A DNA stretch of 64,000 nt from assembly GCF_016714275.1 (NCBI RefSeq), contig NZ_JADJNP010000001.1, positions 1,488,001 to 1,552,000 of the forward strand, written 5' to 3'. This document shows, piece by piece, positions 16,313-25,009 of this stretch; the stretch's first letter is position 1; each line of letters starts with the position of its first letter. The notes under the pieces were generated by a model. The model was not told the origin of the DNA and made no database searches. It saw only the letters and a program-made list of their open reading frames with translations. The position numbers and the translations under genes were made by a program. This stretch comes from Tessaracoccus sp. GTDB taxonomy: Bacteria; Actinomycetota; Actinomycetes; Propionibacteriales; Propionibacteriaceae.

Positions 16313-17629
16313 CTACCGTCGATAACGGAGCGGGTTCGGCGCGGTGGTCGCCTCTTCCGCGATCGCCAGCCCGGGGGCGAGGACCCCGAGGTGTCGCAGC
16401 TCGCGCAGCCGGGCGACGACGCGGTCACGAAGAGTACCCGGCGCGATGGTGTTCAGGTAAATCTTCGTCGCGCCCTCGAACCCGGCGAGCGTCGAGATCC
16501 GCCACTTGAGCATGATCCGCCACGGCATCGCCAGCGGCGTGTCGACCGGCCGGTAGTGCCACTCCTCGTTGCAGGGGACGTCCGGCCCCGTCGCGGCGTG
16601 CATGGCGTGCAGCAGGTCCGACATGCCGCGTACCTCGTCGGCCGCCTGCTCCCAGGGGAAGCTCGCCTCAGCCTTCGAGAACACCTCGATCGTCGGGTAG
16701 CGGTGCCCGAACCCTGCGAACGCGACGGCGTGGTCGTTCTCCGCGATGACAAGACCCCGCCGCACCGCGTAGCCGACGGCGGCGTCGTTGAACACGTTGG
16801 GGTTGGCCGCGAGCCGGCGCAAGGTCGACGCCTGCTGGTTGCCGTGCTCGTCGATGGCCACGAGCTGCTTGTGCAGGTGGTCGAACGACGCCCCGGCAGG
16901 CTTCAGCCAGTTCTGGAACACCGTGACATAGCGGGCGTAGCGGTTGAAGGTCAGCATCCGCTGGGCGGCCTCGACGGTGTAGACAAGGAACGCGCCGTGC
17001 TCGTCCGGCGTGAGGGTGCCCGACGACGCGAGCGCAGAGTCGTCGGCCGCGCCGTCGACGAAGTGCCTGCGGGCGATCACGACGTCGTGGCAGCCGCCGA
17101 AGAACGCGGAGGCCCGGCGCAGCATCTCTTGTTCGCCCAACGCGCTGATGACGTCGGGGCTGTGGCCCGACGCGCGCAGCTTCGCCGCCATGACACTCAG
17201 CACGTGCGTGCGGCCGTCGGGCGAGGCGAAGTAGGCGTCTCTGCGGTCGCGGATCCAGTCGGGCAGCTCGTAGCCGTAGTTGAGGTGCCAGTACTCGTAG
17301 CTCAGGATCTCGAACAGGTTGGGCACGCGGCGGAACTCGGCGACGGTCTCGAACAGCTCCTCCACGGTGGTGCCGTGGTGGGTCCGGAAGCCGTCGCCGT
17401 CGCGGATGACGCGGGACTTCTCCGGCGGCGTCTCAAGGTAGCGGTCCTGGCAGAACGCGCACGCCCGGCGCTCCTGCCCGGGCTCCAGCGGCCTCGGGTT
17501 CGCGGCGGGGGCCGATAGCGGGCGATTCCCCCGCCCTGGCACGGTCCACACCTCGGTGCCCGTGAACGGGTTAACCTGCTTGATCGTGCCGTCGCGCAGT
17601 TCGGTCAGGTACTCGCCTTCGGTAGCCAC
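16313..17629 (-). CDS. DUF4921 family protein, GalT/HIT-superfamily-like
   Basis: A 438-residue protein resembling galactose-1-phosphate uridylyltransferases. Near the N terminus, CAFCQDRYLETPPEK is a GalT-like C-x2-C zinc site. Residues around NWLKPAGASFDHLHKQLVAID match the GalT HIT loop, but the active site reads H-L-H-K-Q rather than H-P-H-x-Q. A nucleotidyl-transfer reaction on a sugar phosphate is therefore plausible but unproven. It starts with GTG at 17629, 6 bases after TATCGT and without a Shine-Dalgarno, so it is probably leaderless. Confidence 0.8.
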   Translation of the reverse strand: MATEGEYLTELRDGTIKQVNPFTGTEVWTVPGRGNRPLSAPAANPRPLEPGQERRACAFCQDRYLETPPEKSRVIRDGDGFRTHHGTTVEELFETVAEFRRVPNLFEILSYEYWHLNYGYELPDWIRDRRDAYFASPDGRTHVLSVMAAKLRASGHSPDVISALGEQEMLRRASAFFGGCHDVVIARRHFVDGAADDSALASSGTLTPDEHGAFLVYTVEAAQRMLTFNRYARYVTVFQNWLKPAGASFDHLHKQLVAIDEHGNQQASTLRRLAANPNVFNDAAVGYAVRRGLVIAENDHAVAFAGFGHRYPTIEVFSKAEASFPWEQAADEVRGMSDLLHAMHAATGPDVPCNEEWHYRPVDTPLAMPWRIMLKWRISTLAGFEGATKIYLNTIAPGTLRDRVVARLRELRHLGVLAPGLAIAEEATTAPNPLRYRR

Positions 17630-17635
17630 TCACCC

Positions 17636-17641
17636 ACGATA
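17636..17641 (-). promoter_or_regulatory. Leaderless-type -10 box (TATCGT) for the DUF4921 gene
   Basis: TATCGT on the minus strand lies 6 bases before the GTG at 17629, with no ribosome-binding site between. Confidence 0.45.
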
Positions 17642-17658
17642 GGCCGGACGAGCGCCGG

Positions 17659-17722
17659 AAAAGTGCAGCCAGATAGAGATTCGGGGCGGCTGGGGCCCGA
17701 ATCCTCATCTGGCCGCACTTTT
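17659..17722. terminator. Bidirectional terminator between ctaB and the DUF4921 gene
   Basis: A long inverted repeat: AAAAGTGC...GCACTTTT outer arms, GCCAGAT/ATCTGGC, and inner TTCGGG/CCCGAA around an 8-10-base loop. T-runs flank the stem on both strands. It overlaps the ctaB stop codon, so it would end ctaB transcription before the next gene. Confidence 0.7.
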
Positions 17723-18632
17723 ACGTCAGGAGCGGGTCCAACGCGACGGCAAGGAAGATCAGCGCCAAGTAGGTGTTCGACCAGTGGAACAGGCGCATAG
17801 CCTTCAGTTGCGCGACCTCGAGGCCGGCGCGGGCGCGGCGCCAGAGCTGCGCGGCCTCCCAGAGCAGCACGGCGCCGAAGGCGGCCGCTGCCGCGGGGTA
17901 CAGCCATCCGGTTGGCGTTGCGGGCCACAGCAGCAGCGACACGGCGACGGTGGCCAGCGAGTACCAGAAGATCTGGGCGGCCACGTAAGGGGCCGGCTTG
18001 ACGACGGGCAGCATCGGGACGCCAGCGGCGGCGTAGTCGTCGCGGTAGCGGAACGCGAGGGCCCAGGTGTGCGGCGGCGTCCAGAGGAACACGATGCCGA
18101 ACAGGATCAGCGGCGGCCACGCGACGGACCCGGTCACCGCGGTCCAGCCGATCAGCGGCGGGAAGCAGCCCGCGATGCCGCCCCAGACGATGTTCTGCCA
18201 CGTTCGGCGCTTCAGCCACATGGTGTAGACGAAGACGTAGAAGGCGTTGGCGGCCAGCGCGAGGAACGACGACAACCAGTTGGCGCCGAACCCGAGCACC
18301 AGCGTGGCGAGGATGCCGAGCACGACCCCGAAGATCGTCGCGTTGCGGGCCGACACCTGGTGCCGCGGCACGGGCCGACGGCGCGTCCGCCGCATGACCT
18401 CGTCGATGTCGGCGTCGATCACGCAGTTGAAGGTGTTGGCCGACGCCGCGGCGAACAGCCCGCCCAGCATCGTCCAGACGACCAGCTGCCACGGCGGGAA
18501 CCCGCCCGCGGCCAGGAACATCGCGGGAACGGTGGTGATCAGGAGCAGTTCGATGATGCGGGGCTTCGTGAGTGCCACGTATGCCTTCACGACATCGCCG
18601 AACGGCGCCCGCGACGACGCTGCAACACTCAC
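17721..18632 (-). CDS. ctaB: Protoheme IX farnesyltransferase (heme O synthase)
   Basis: A UbiA-family prenyltransferase of 303 residues that adds a farnesyl group to heme B. The first Asp-rich motif is NCVIDADIDEVMRRTRRR and the N-terminal segment is VALTKPRIIELLL. About nine membrane segments are present. I chose the GTG at 18632 (VSVAASSRAPFG) because GGAG lies 8 bases upstream; an ATG at 18743 would add an atypical 37-residue tail. It supplies heme O to CtaA. Here tkt and tal, often found between ctaB and zwf, are absent. Confidence 0.92.
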   Translation of the reverse strand: MSVAASSRAPFGDVVKAYVALTKPRIIELLLITTVPAMFLAAGGFPPWQLVVWTMLGGLFAAASANTFNCVIDADIDEVMRRTRRRPVPRHQVSARNATIFGVVLGILATLVLGFGANWLSSFLALAANAFYVFVYTMWLKRRTWQNIVWGGIAGCFPPLIGWTAVTGSVAWPPLILFGIVFLWTPPHTWALAFRYRDDYAAAGVPMLPVVKPAPYVAAQIFWYSLATVAVSLLLWPATPTGWLYPAAAAAFGAVLLWEAAQLWRRARAGLEVAQLKAMRLFHWSNTYLALIFLAVALDPLLT

Positions 18633-19067
18633 GACTGCGACTCCAGTATGTAGACCTCTCGGCAGTCTACCGGCCAGAAGCCCCGACGCCACTCGCGCGA
18701 AGGCGCGCCCATTCTTCGGCACGGAGGGCCGCCGGAAGGCCACTCCGCACGATTCGTCGGTCTCGCGCGTGTATGCCGTGAGGGAGGCCTCTCAGCCACC
18801 TTGGCAAGGACCGAACAGGAAACAGCACCCACGCTGGGAGTGGCTGTGGTGGCGCTCCTCATCGAGCGCATGGACGGTGGACTGGGTGATGGTCGCCGGC
18901 ACGAGGGTCGAGGTGACCTTTCTTCCTGAGCAGGCCACACTCGCCGACCAGATCCTCCGCTCCGCACACGAGTCCTAAGGGAGGCACTGATCAATCGGTC
19001 GCCGGGGGTGCACGACGATGGTCGCACGCATTCCCTCTGATAAGCGGTGGGGCTAGGGTGTCCCCTG
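18633..19067. other. 435-bp divergent intergenic region between ctaB and zwf
   Basis: I find no supportable gene here. Open frames exist on both strands but show no recognisable domain, no good ribosome site and no biased codon use. The region must hold the ctaB and zwf promoters; a TAGGGT box at 19054-19059 is the likely zwf -10. It may contain an eroded gene. Confidence 0.4.
19054..19059 (+). promoter_or_regulatory. Leaderless-type -10 box (TAGGGT) for zwf
   Basis: TAGGGT ends 8 bases before the ATG at 19068. No Shine-Dalgarno is visible. Confidence 0.4.
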
Positions 19068-20597
19068 ATGAACGACTACGTGAACCCGTTGCGCGACCCG
19101 CAGGACCGCCGGCTTCCCCGCATCGCGGGGCCGTGCGTGCTTGTCATCTTCGGCGTCACCGGCGACCTGTCCCGCAAGAAGCTCATGCCCGCGGTCTACG
19201 ACCTGGCCAACCGGGGGCTGCTGCCACCCGGCTTCGGGCTCGTCGGCTTCGCGCGCCGCGACTGGGCGGACCAGGACTTCGCGAAGGTCGTCCACGACGC
19301 CGTCAAGGAGAACGCTCGCACGCCGTTCCGCGAGGAAGTGTGGCAGCAGCTGCTCGAGGGCATCCGGTTCGTCTCCGGCACCTTCGATTCCGACGACGCG
19401 TTCGTCCGCCTCCGCGAGACCATCCGCGAGCTCGACACCGCCCGGGCCACCGGCGGCAACCACGCGTTCTACCTCTCCATCCCGCCGTCGAGCTTCGAGC
19501 CCGTCATGACCCAGCTGTCGCGCCACGGCCTCGTCGAGCGCCGCAACGGCGACTGGAACCGCGTCATCATCGAGAAGCCGTTCGGCCACGACCTCGCCTC
19601 CGCGCGGGAGCTGAACGATGTCGTCGAGACCCTCTTCCAGCCGCAGGAGGTGTTCCGCATCGACCACTACCTGGGCAAGGAGACGGTGCAGAACATGCTG
19701 GCGCTGCGGTTCGCCAACCAGATGTTCGAGCCCATCTGGAACAACCACTACGTGAGCCACGTGGAGATCACGATGGCCGAGGACATCGGCATCGGCAGCC
19801 GCGCCGGCTACTTCGACGGCATCGGCATCGCCCGCGACGTGATGCAGAACCACCTCCTCCAGCTCCTCGCCCTCACCGCCATGGAGGAGCCCACCAGCTT
19901 CGAGGCCTCCCAGCTGCGCACCGAGAAGAAGAAGGTGCTCGCCGCCGCGCACGTGCCCAAGCGCTACGACCTGCACACCGCGCGCGGCCAGTACGCCGCC
20001 GGGTGGCAGGGCGGCCAGAAGGTGATCGGCTACCGCGAGGAGCAGGGCGTCGCGCCCGACTCCACCACGGAGACCTACGCCGCCATCCGCGTCGACATCG
20101 ACAACCGCCGGTGGGCTGGCGTCCCCTTCTACCTGCGCACCGCCAAGCGCATGCCCCGACGCGTGACGGAGGTGGCGCTCAGCTTCAAGCGCGCGCCGCA
20201 CCTGCCGTTCACGGCCACCGACACCGAGGAACTCGGCACCAACGCGCTGGTCATGCGCATCCAGCCCGACGAGGGCGTCACCCTACGCTTCGGCGCGAAG
20301 GTCCCCGGCACCCAGATGGAGATCCGCGAGGTCTCCATGGACTTCGGCTATGGCGGCTCCTTCACCGAAAGCTCCCCGGAGGCCTACGAGCGCCTCATCC
20401 TCGACGTCCTGCTCGGCGAGCCGCCGCTGTTTCCGCAGCAGGAAGAGGTGGAGCTCAGCTGGCAGATCCTTGACCCCGTCCTCGACTACTGGGCCTCGCT
20501 CGACGAGATCCCCCAGCAGTACCGCTCGGGCACGTGGGGCCCGCAGTCGGCCGTCGACATGCTGGCCCGCGACGGCTTCGCCTGGCGCCGTCCCTAA
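19068..20597 (+). CDS. zwf: Glucose-6-phosphate 1-dehydrogenase
   Basis: A 509-residue enzyme that oxidises glucose-6-phosphate to 6-phosphogluconolactone with NADP+. The cofactor motif is VTGDLSRKKL near residue 30 and the substrate/active-site motif is RIDHYLGKE, with the catalytic His. The start is ATG 19068, which gives MNDYVNPLRD. It is followed 9 bases later by opcA and then pgl, so the entry to the oxidative pentose phosphate pathway is one operon. Confidence 0.97.
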   Translation: MNDYVNPLRDPQDRRLPRIAGPCVLVIFGVTGDLSRKKLMPAVYDLANRGLLPPGFGLVGFARRDWADQDFAKVVHDAVKENARTPFREEVWQQLLEGIRFVSGTFDSDDAFVRLRETIRELDTARATGGNHAFYLSIPPSSFEPVMTQLSRHGLVERRNGDWNRVIIEKPFGHDLASARELNDVVETLFQPQEVFRIDHYLGKETVQNMLALRFANQMFEPIWNNHYVSHVEITMAEDIGIGSRAGYFDGIGIARDVMQNHLLQLLALTAMEEPTSFEASQLRTEKKKVLAAAHVPKRYDLHTARGQYAAGWQGGQKVIGYREEQGVAPDSTTETYAAIRVDIDNRRWAGVPFYLRTAKRMPRRVTEVALSFKRAPHLPFTATDTEELGTNALVMRIQPDEGVTLRFGAKVPGTQMEIREVSMDFGYGGSFTESSPEAYERLILDVLLGEPPLFPQQEEVELSWQILDPVLDYWASLDEIPQQYRSGTWGPQSAVDMLARDGFAWRRP

Positions 20598-20606
20598 GGA
20601 GACCCG

Positions 20607-21512
20607 ATGATCATCGAACTGAGCAACACCTCGTCCCGCGAGATCGCCGCCAGCCTCCTCCACGCTCACCGCATGGCAGGCAGCGCCAGCGGCATGGTGC
20701 TGACCCTGCTGATCGTCACCACCGACGACCACTTCGACGACGTCATCGAGGCGGCGAAGGCGTCGGGCACGGCTCACCCCTCCCGCGTGATCCTGATCAC
20801 CTACGTCGACGGCGACGAACCCCGGCTCGACGCCACCGTGCAGGTGGGCGAGGGCCTGCCCGGCGACATGATCGTCCTACGGCTCTCCGGCGAGCTGCGC
20901 GACCACGCCGACGCCGTATGCCTGCCCCTGCTCCTTCCCGACTCCCCCACCATCGCATGGTGGCCGAACGAGGCCCCCGACAACCTCGCGACGGACCCCA
21001 TCGGCTCCCTCGCGGACCGCCGCATCACCGACGCCGCCGGCTGCGCGGACCCGCAGGCCGCTCTCGTCCGCCGCGCCAACAACCACGCCGACGGCGACAC
21101 CGACCTCACCTGGACCCGGCTGACCCGCTGGCGGGCGCTGCTCGCCGCGGCACTCGACCAGACCGAGGCCGAGGTGACGGGCGCCGTCGTGACATCGGCC
21201 CCGGACAACGCCCCGGCGACCCTCCTCGCCGCGTGGCTGAGCGAGCGCCTCGGCGTTGACGTGGCGCGCACCGACGGGCCGATGATCGGCGTCAACTCCG
21301 TGGTGCTGAACACCACCGGAGGCGACATCACCGTGCGTCGCATCGCCGAGGGGATGGCGGTATACCAGGTTCCCGGCGAGCCGGAGCGCACCGTCGCGCT
21401 GCGCCGCAGGCCTCTGACGGACCTGCTGACCGAGGAGTTGCAGAGCATGGACGCCGACGACATCTTCGAGGCCGCGACGCTGCGCGTGGCCCGCGACTCC
21501 GAGGTCGCCTGA
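20607..21512 (+). CDS. opcA: Glucose-6-phosphate dehydrogenase assembly protein OpcA
   Basis: A 301-residue OpcA, an accessory factor that modulates assembly or activity of G6PDH. It begins IIELSNTSSREIAASLLHAH and contains the conserved central segment PTIAWWPNEAPDNLATDPIG. An AAGGAG sequence lies 8 bases before the ATG. It lies between zwf and pgl as in most actinobacteria and overlaps the pgl start by one base (TGATG). The fold has no catalytic motif of its own. Confidence 0.94.
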   Translation: MIIELSNTSSREIAASLLHAHRMAGSASGMVLTLLIVTTDDHFDDVIEAAKASGTAHPSRVILITYVDGDEPRLDATVQVGEGLPGDMIVLRLSGELRDHADAVCLPLLLPDSPTIAWWPNEAPDNLATDPIGSLADRRITDAAGCADPQAALVRRANNHADGDTDLTWTRLTRWRALLAAALDQTEAEVTGAVVTSAPDNAPATLLAAWLSERLGVDVARTDGPMIGVNSVVLNTTGGDITVRRIAEGMAVYQVPGEPERTVALRRRPLTDLLTEELQSMDADDIFEAATLRVARDSEVA

Positions 21513-22243
21513 TGTACACGCGCGTGGTGCGGCTCGCGACCGAGGCAGAGGTCGCCGACGTCGTCGCCGCCCGCCTGCTGGGGCACATCGTCGAGCTCCA
21601 GCAGACCCAGCAGATGGTGCATCTGTGCCTGACGGGCGGAGACGCGGCCAACACCATGTACGAGCGGTTCGCCGAACTGGCCGAGGGCTCCGGGCTCGAC
21701 CCCGCGAAGCTGCAGCTCTGGTGGGGCGACGAGCGCTTCCTGCCCGCCACCGACCCGGGCCGGAACTCCCTGCAGGCCATCAGCCGCCTCGCGCGCACGG
21801 TGTCGATCAACTCGGCGCACACGCACATGATGGCAGCGAAGGACGGGCGCAAGGACAGCCACGAGTCCGCCGCGGAGTACGAGGCGGAGCTGGGCGACAC
21901 CCGCTTCGACATCATGCTGCTCGGCATCGGGATCGACGGCCACGTCGGCTCGATCTTCCCCAACCACCCCAGCTTCGAGGCGACGAGCCTCGCGGTCATC
22001 GGCGTCGAGGACTCCCCTAAGGAGCCAGCGGAGCGGATCTCGCTCACGCTGCAGACGCTGAACCGCTCCGATCAGGTGTGGTTCCTCGCCAACGGGGAGG
22101 AGAAGGCAGGGGCGGTGGCCCGGGCCCTCGCCGGCGACCTCGCCCTGCCCGCCGCGCACGTGCAGGGCGACGAGGCAACGCTGTGGTTCATCGACGAGGC
22201 GGCCGCGGGCGAACTTCCGGAGCCCTACATCTGCGCGCTCTGA
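21512..22243 (+). CDS. pgl: 6-phosphogluconolactonase
   Basis: A 243-residue lactonase of the SOL/DevB type that hydrolyses 6-phosphogluconolactone. Family motifs are LCLTGGDAANTMYERF near the N terminus, WWGDERFLPATDPGRN in the middle and GIGIDGHVGSIFPNHP, which carries the catalytic-site His. The start overlaps opcA (TGATG). It is the last gene of the zwf operon and converges on rbpA after 18 bases. Confidence 0.94.
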   Translation: MYTRVVRLATEAEVADVVAARLLGHIVELQQTQQMVHLCLTGGDAANTMYERFAELAEGSGLDPAKLQLWWGDERFLPATDPGRNSLQAISRLARTVSINSAHTHMMAAKDGRKDSHESAAEYEAELGDTRFDIMLLGIGIDGHVGSIFPNHPSFEATSLAVIGVEDSPKEPAERISLTLQTLNRSDQVWFLANGEEKAGAVARALAGDLALPAAHVQGDEATLWFIDEAAAGELPEPYICAL

Positions 22244-22261
22244 GGCGCAGGAATCCTGGGG

Positions 22262-22618
22262 TCAGTAGATGACCTCGCCGGAGGCGCGGCGTGCGCGGAG
22301 CGCGGAGACGGCCTCTTCGAGGATCTGCTCGGCCTCGGCCTCGGTGCGACGCTCCTTCACGTAGGCGAGGTGCGTCTTGTAGGGAGTGATCTTCGGCGGC
22401 GGCGGGGGGTTCTCCGCGTCGGTGTTGGCGGGAAGGCCACAGCGCGGACAGTCCCAGGACTCGGGGATCTGCGCGTCCGCCGCGAACGCCGGGCGGGTCA
22501 CATGCCCGCTGGCGCAGAAGTAGGACACGTAGAAGCGCGGAGCGGTGTCCCCACGCTCAGCCTCACCCATGGGACCGGCACCGACACGGGTGCCGCGAAT
22601 GGCGTTGCCACCAGCCAC
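22262..22618 (-). CDS. rbpA: RNA polymerase-binding protein RbpA
   Basis: A 118-residue actinobacterial transcription factor that binds the primary sigma factor and stabilises the open complex. It shows the N-terminal tail, a zinc-ribbon-like core (YFCASGH and DCPRCG) and the C-terminal sigma-interacting helix AYVKERRTEAEAEQILEEA. GTG start at 22618 with AAGGAGA 8 bases upstream. It follows secG on the same strand. Its presence makes the host an actinobacterium. Confidence 0.96.
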   Translation of the reverse strand: MAGGNAIRGTRVGAGPMGEAERGDTAPRFYVSYFCASGHVTRPAFAADAQIPESWDCPRCGLPANTDAENPPPPPKITPYKTHLAYVKERRTEAEAEQILEEAVSALRARRASGEVIY

Positions 22619-22675
22619 TTTGCTTTTCTCCTTGGAGCGTTGATGTGCGAAGACGGGGGTCCGTCTCGCGTGTGA

Positions 22676-22945
22676 TCAGCCTGCGAGCTTGTAGAGGAAC
22701 AGCAGCCCGACGATGGTGAGCAGCCAGACGAGACCGAGTACCACGGTGATCCGGTCGAGGCGCCGCTCAGCGGTGGAGGCACCGCCCATCGTGGTGGACA
22801 TGCCACCGCCGAACAGATCGGACATTCCGCCCCCTCGCCCCTTGTGGAGGAGGACTGTGGCCGCCAACAGGATGCTGAGCACGATCGCGATGATCGACAG
22901 CGTCGTAATGGGCCAGGACACCAGGGGGACAATCACGCGGTACAT
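22676..22945 (-). CDS. secG: Preprotein translocase subunit SecG
   Basis: An 89-residue SecG of the SecYEG channel. Two membrane segments (about residues 13-33 and 66-88) flank the conserved loop LLHKGRGGGMSDLFGGG. The ATG at 22945 follows directly on an inverted repeat and has no Shine-Dalgarno. It is 57 bases upstream of rbpA and may be co-transcribed with it. In many actinobacteria secG is next to tpiA-pgk-gap; here a sugar-catabolic island separates them. Confidence 0.95.
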   Translation of the reverse strand: MYRVIVPLVSWPITTLSIIAIVLSILLAATVLLHKGRGGGMSDLFGGGMSTTMGGASTAERRLDRITVVLGLVWLLTIVGLLFLYKLAG

Positions 22946-22946
22946 G

Positions 22947-22967
22947 TTAACCGACGCCCCCGGTTAA
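22947..22967. promoter_or_regulatory. TTAACC/GGTTAA inverted repeat next to the secG start
   Basis: Perfect 6-bp arms with a 9-base spacer end one base before the secG ATG. It could be an operator or an RNA hairpin at the 5' end of the message. No function is established. Confidence 0.35.
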
Positions 22968-23001
22968 TCCACATCGGGGTCCCGGCAGCCGGAGCCACCG
23001 C

Positions 23002-24270
23002 CTACGCCCCTTCCCGACCGGCGATGACCATCATCAGTTCGCAGGCCATCGAGTTCGACCAGCTGAACCAGGGCCGCGTGAACTGGCCCGGGTCGTCGGG
23101 GTCGAAGCCCTCGTGCGTCAGCCCTGTGCCGCCATCGGTGGCGAGGATCATCGCCAGGCACGCGTCGGCCTCTTCGTCGGTTCCCGTCAGCCCCTGGACG
23201 GCCAGCGCGATGTGCCAGATGTATCCGTCGGGGGTGTGCGGGCTTCCGACGCCCTGAGCGAAGGCGCCGCGGGAGAAGAACGGGTTCTGGTCGCTCAGCA
23301 CCCACGCACGGGTCGCGAGATAAGTGGGGTCGTCGACCGCAACATCGCTGGTCAGCGGCAACGACAGCAGCGACGGCATGTTCGCGTCGTCCATCCACAG
23401 CACTCCCCCGAGGCCGTCGACCTCGTAGGCGTACCGGCCGTCGATCACGCCGTGCTCCCGGATACCTTGAGCGATCTCGGCGGCGAGCTGCCGCACCTCG
23501 GCGGCGAGCGGGGCGTCGTCCCAGTGCGCGGCGAACTCTGCGATGCAGCGCAGCGCGGAGACGGCCATCAACTGGGCCGGGATGTTGTAGCCGTAGCGGC
23601 AGGCGTCGTCGGAGGGACGGAACCCGCCCCAGGTCATGCCGGTGACGGCTACAGGCGTGCCGCGGCCGTCCTCGCCGAGGGTGTCTGGGGGATAGGAGTC
23701 GCGCACGTGGCGGTAGTCCGACAGCTCGAAGTGGCGCTGCTCGCGCCGCCACAGCTCGACGATGGCCTGGCAGCCGCGGCGCACCCGCTCGTCGAGATAC
23801 GCGGCGTCGCCGCTGTCCTTCCAGATCTGGTGGGCGAGCCGCACGGGGAATCCCAGCGAGTCGATCTCGTACTTGCGCTCCCAGACGTTCGGGTCGAGTT
23901 CCTCGTCGGACTCGTCGAAGTGCGCCCCGGTCGGGCCCGCGTTAAACGCGTTGGTGTAGGGGTCGAGCTCGATGAGCCGCCACTGCTCGCGCACGATCCC
24001 GCGTAGGGTCTCGGAGACCTGCGGCACGTGCTGCAGCCGCAGGAAGGGCAGCACCTGTGCCGAGGAGTCACGCAGCCACATGGCGGGGATGTCGCCGGTG
24101 ACGACGAAGACGCCGTCGCCGTTGGCCGACATGGTGGTGCACCAGGTGTCCAGCATCATGCGCTCGAAGCGCTCCCCCGCCTCCGCGCCGCAGCGCGCGG
24201 CGATGCGTGCCGCCCAGCGGGCGATCTCGGCGGTCAGCTGAACCCCGGCGGGGTTGGTGATCTCTCGCAT
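23002..24270 (-). CDS. GH125 exo-alpha-1,6-mannosidase
   Basis: A 422-residue glycosidase of family GH125, an inverting (alpha/alpha)6 enzyme that removes terminal alpha-1,6-mannose. The family motif GDIPAMWLRDSSAQVLPF is near residue 62, followed by IELDPYTNAFN. Later come MTWGGFRPSDDACRYGYNIPAQ and LWMDDANMPSLLSLP. I chose ATG 24270; the frame continues upstream but that part overlaps the HAD gene frame and is not protein-like. No signal peptide, so it acts on imported oligosaccharides. It follows the HAD phosphatase gene by 11 bases. Confidence 0.92.
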   Translation of the reverse strand: MREITNPAGVQLTAEIARWAARIAARCGAEAGERFERMMLDTWCTTMSANGDGVFVVTGDIPAMWLRDSSAQVLPFLRLQHVPQVSETLRGIVREQWRLIELDPYTNAFNAGPTGAHFDESDEELDPNVWERKYEIDSLGFPVRLAHQIWKDSGDAAYLDERVRRGCQAIVELWRREQRHFELSDYRHVRDSYPPDTLGEDGRGTPVAVTGMTWGGFRPSDDACRYGYNIPAQLMAVSALRCIAEFAAHWDDAPLAAEVRQLAAEIAQGIREHGVIDGRYAYEVDGLGGVLWMDDANMPSLLSLPLTSDVAVDDPTYLATRAWVLSDQNPFFSRGAFAQGVGSPHTPDGYIWHIALAVQGLTGTDEEADACLAMILATDGGTGLTHEGFDPDDPGQFTRPWFSWSNSMACELMMVIAGREGA

Positions 24271-24281
24271 GGCTTTCCTTG

Positions 24282-24926
24282 TCAGCGGATGGGGGCGGGT
24301 GCCCAGGTGAGGATACGCGGATCCAGGAGGGAGTCGACGTTGGCCTGGCCGACGCCTACCGCGGCGGGACCGACGGTGACGACGAACGCCCCCGCCTCGC
24401 GTCCGGCGCGGGCACCGACCGGCGAATCCTCGAAGACGACGCACTCGGCGATGTCGACGCCGCACGCTGCCGCGGCCGCCAGGTAGAGGTCTGGCGCAGG
24501 CTTGGGGAGGGCGACGTCCTCGGTGCCGAGACGGGCGGTGAACAGCGACTCCCAGCCCAACGAACGCACGACGTCGACCACGATGTCGGACGGCGAGTTC
24601 GACGCGATCGTGATCGGGAACTCCGCGCCGAGCCGGGTGATCAGCTCCACCGCACCGGGCATCGGCTCGACCGACTCCCCGATGTGGTGCGACAGCCGCT
24701 CGCGCAGCCTTCGTTCGATCTCCGCGGGATCCGAACCGGGAAAGTCGGCGGTGTACTGCACCACGAGGTCCGCCATCGATCCGCCGAGCAGGCCTTTGCC
24801 CGTGGGGTCTCCCCCCGCGTCGCGCCAGATGTCCTCGGTCGCCGCGAACCAGGCAGCCTCCGAGTCCACCAGCGTGTCGTCCATGTCGAAAAGCACAGCC
24901 GAGATCCGGCGAGGAAGCCCTGTCAT
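24282..24926 (-). CDS. HAD-superfamily hydrolase (beta-phosphoglucomutase-like)
   Basis: A 214-residue HAD subfamily I protein. Motif I is VLFDMDDTLVDSEAAWF, motif II is ITIASNSPSD and motifs III/IV are ALPKPAPDLYL and VFEDSPVGARAG. It is likely a sugar-phosphate phosphatase or mutase. It sits in front of the GH125 gene and divergent from the PfkB kinase, which suggests processing of mannose- or hexose-phosphates. TAGTGT lies 7 bases before the ATG, consistent with a leaderless mRNA. Confidence 0.88.
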   Translation of the reverse strand: MTGLPRRISAVLFDMDDTLVDSEAAWFAATEDIWRDAGGDPTGKGLLGGSMADLVVQYTADFPGSDPAEIERRLRERLSHHIGESVEPMPGAVELITRLGAEFPITIASNSPSDIVVDVVRSLGWESLFTARLGTEDVALPKPAPDLYLAAAAACGVDIAECVVFEDSPVGARAGREAGAFVVTVGPAAVGVGQANVDSLLDPRILTWAPAPIR

Positions 24927-24933
24927 GGCCTAA

Positions 24934-24939
24934 ACACTA
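24934..24939 (-). promoter_or_regulatory. Leaderless-type -10 box (TAGTGT) for the HAD gene
   Basis: TAGTGT on the minus strand ends 7 bases before the ATG at 24926, with no ribosome-binding site between. Confidence 0.45.
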
Positions 24940-24995
24940 GAGAACCGCGCAGATTCACGCATCGCCCCCTACACTGAACCCCGGAAAACGCTCAC

Positions 24996-25009
24996 AATTT
25001 GAGCAAATT
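24996..25009. promoter_or_regulatory. AATTTG-AG-CAAATT palindrome, candidate operator of pfkB/HAD
   Basis: Perfect 6-bp arms with a 2-bp spacer in the divergent region between the HAD/GH125 genes and the PfkB gene. It is the most AT-rich element locally. A CGCTCA and a TTTACGCAT nearby also occur in the deoR-sugar importer intergenic region. Confidence 0.5.

Noticed and set aside
18629..19027. Open frames on both strands in the ctaB-zwf gap
   Set aside because: Composition is Arg/Ser/Pro-rich and low in complexity, with no domain, no good start signal and no family recognition.
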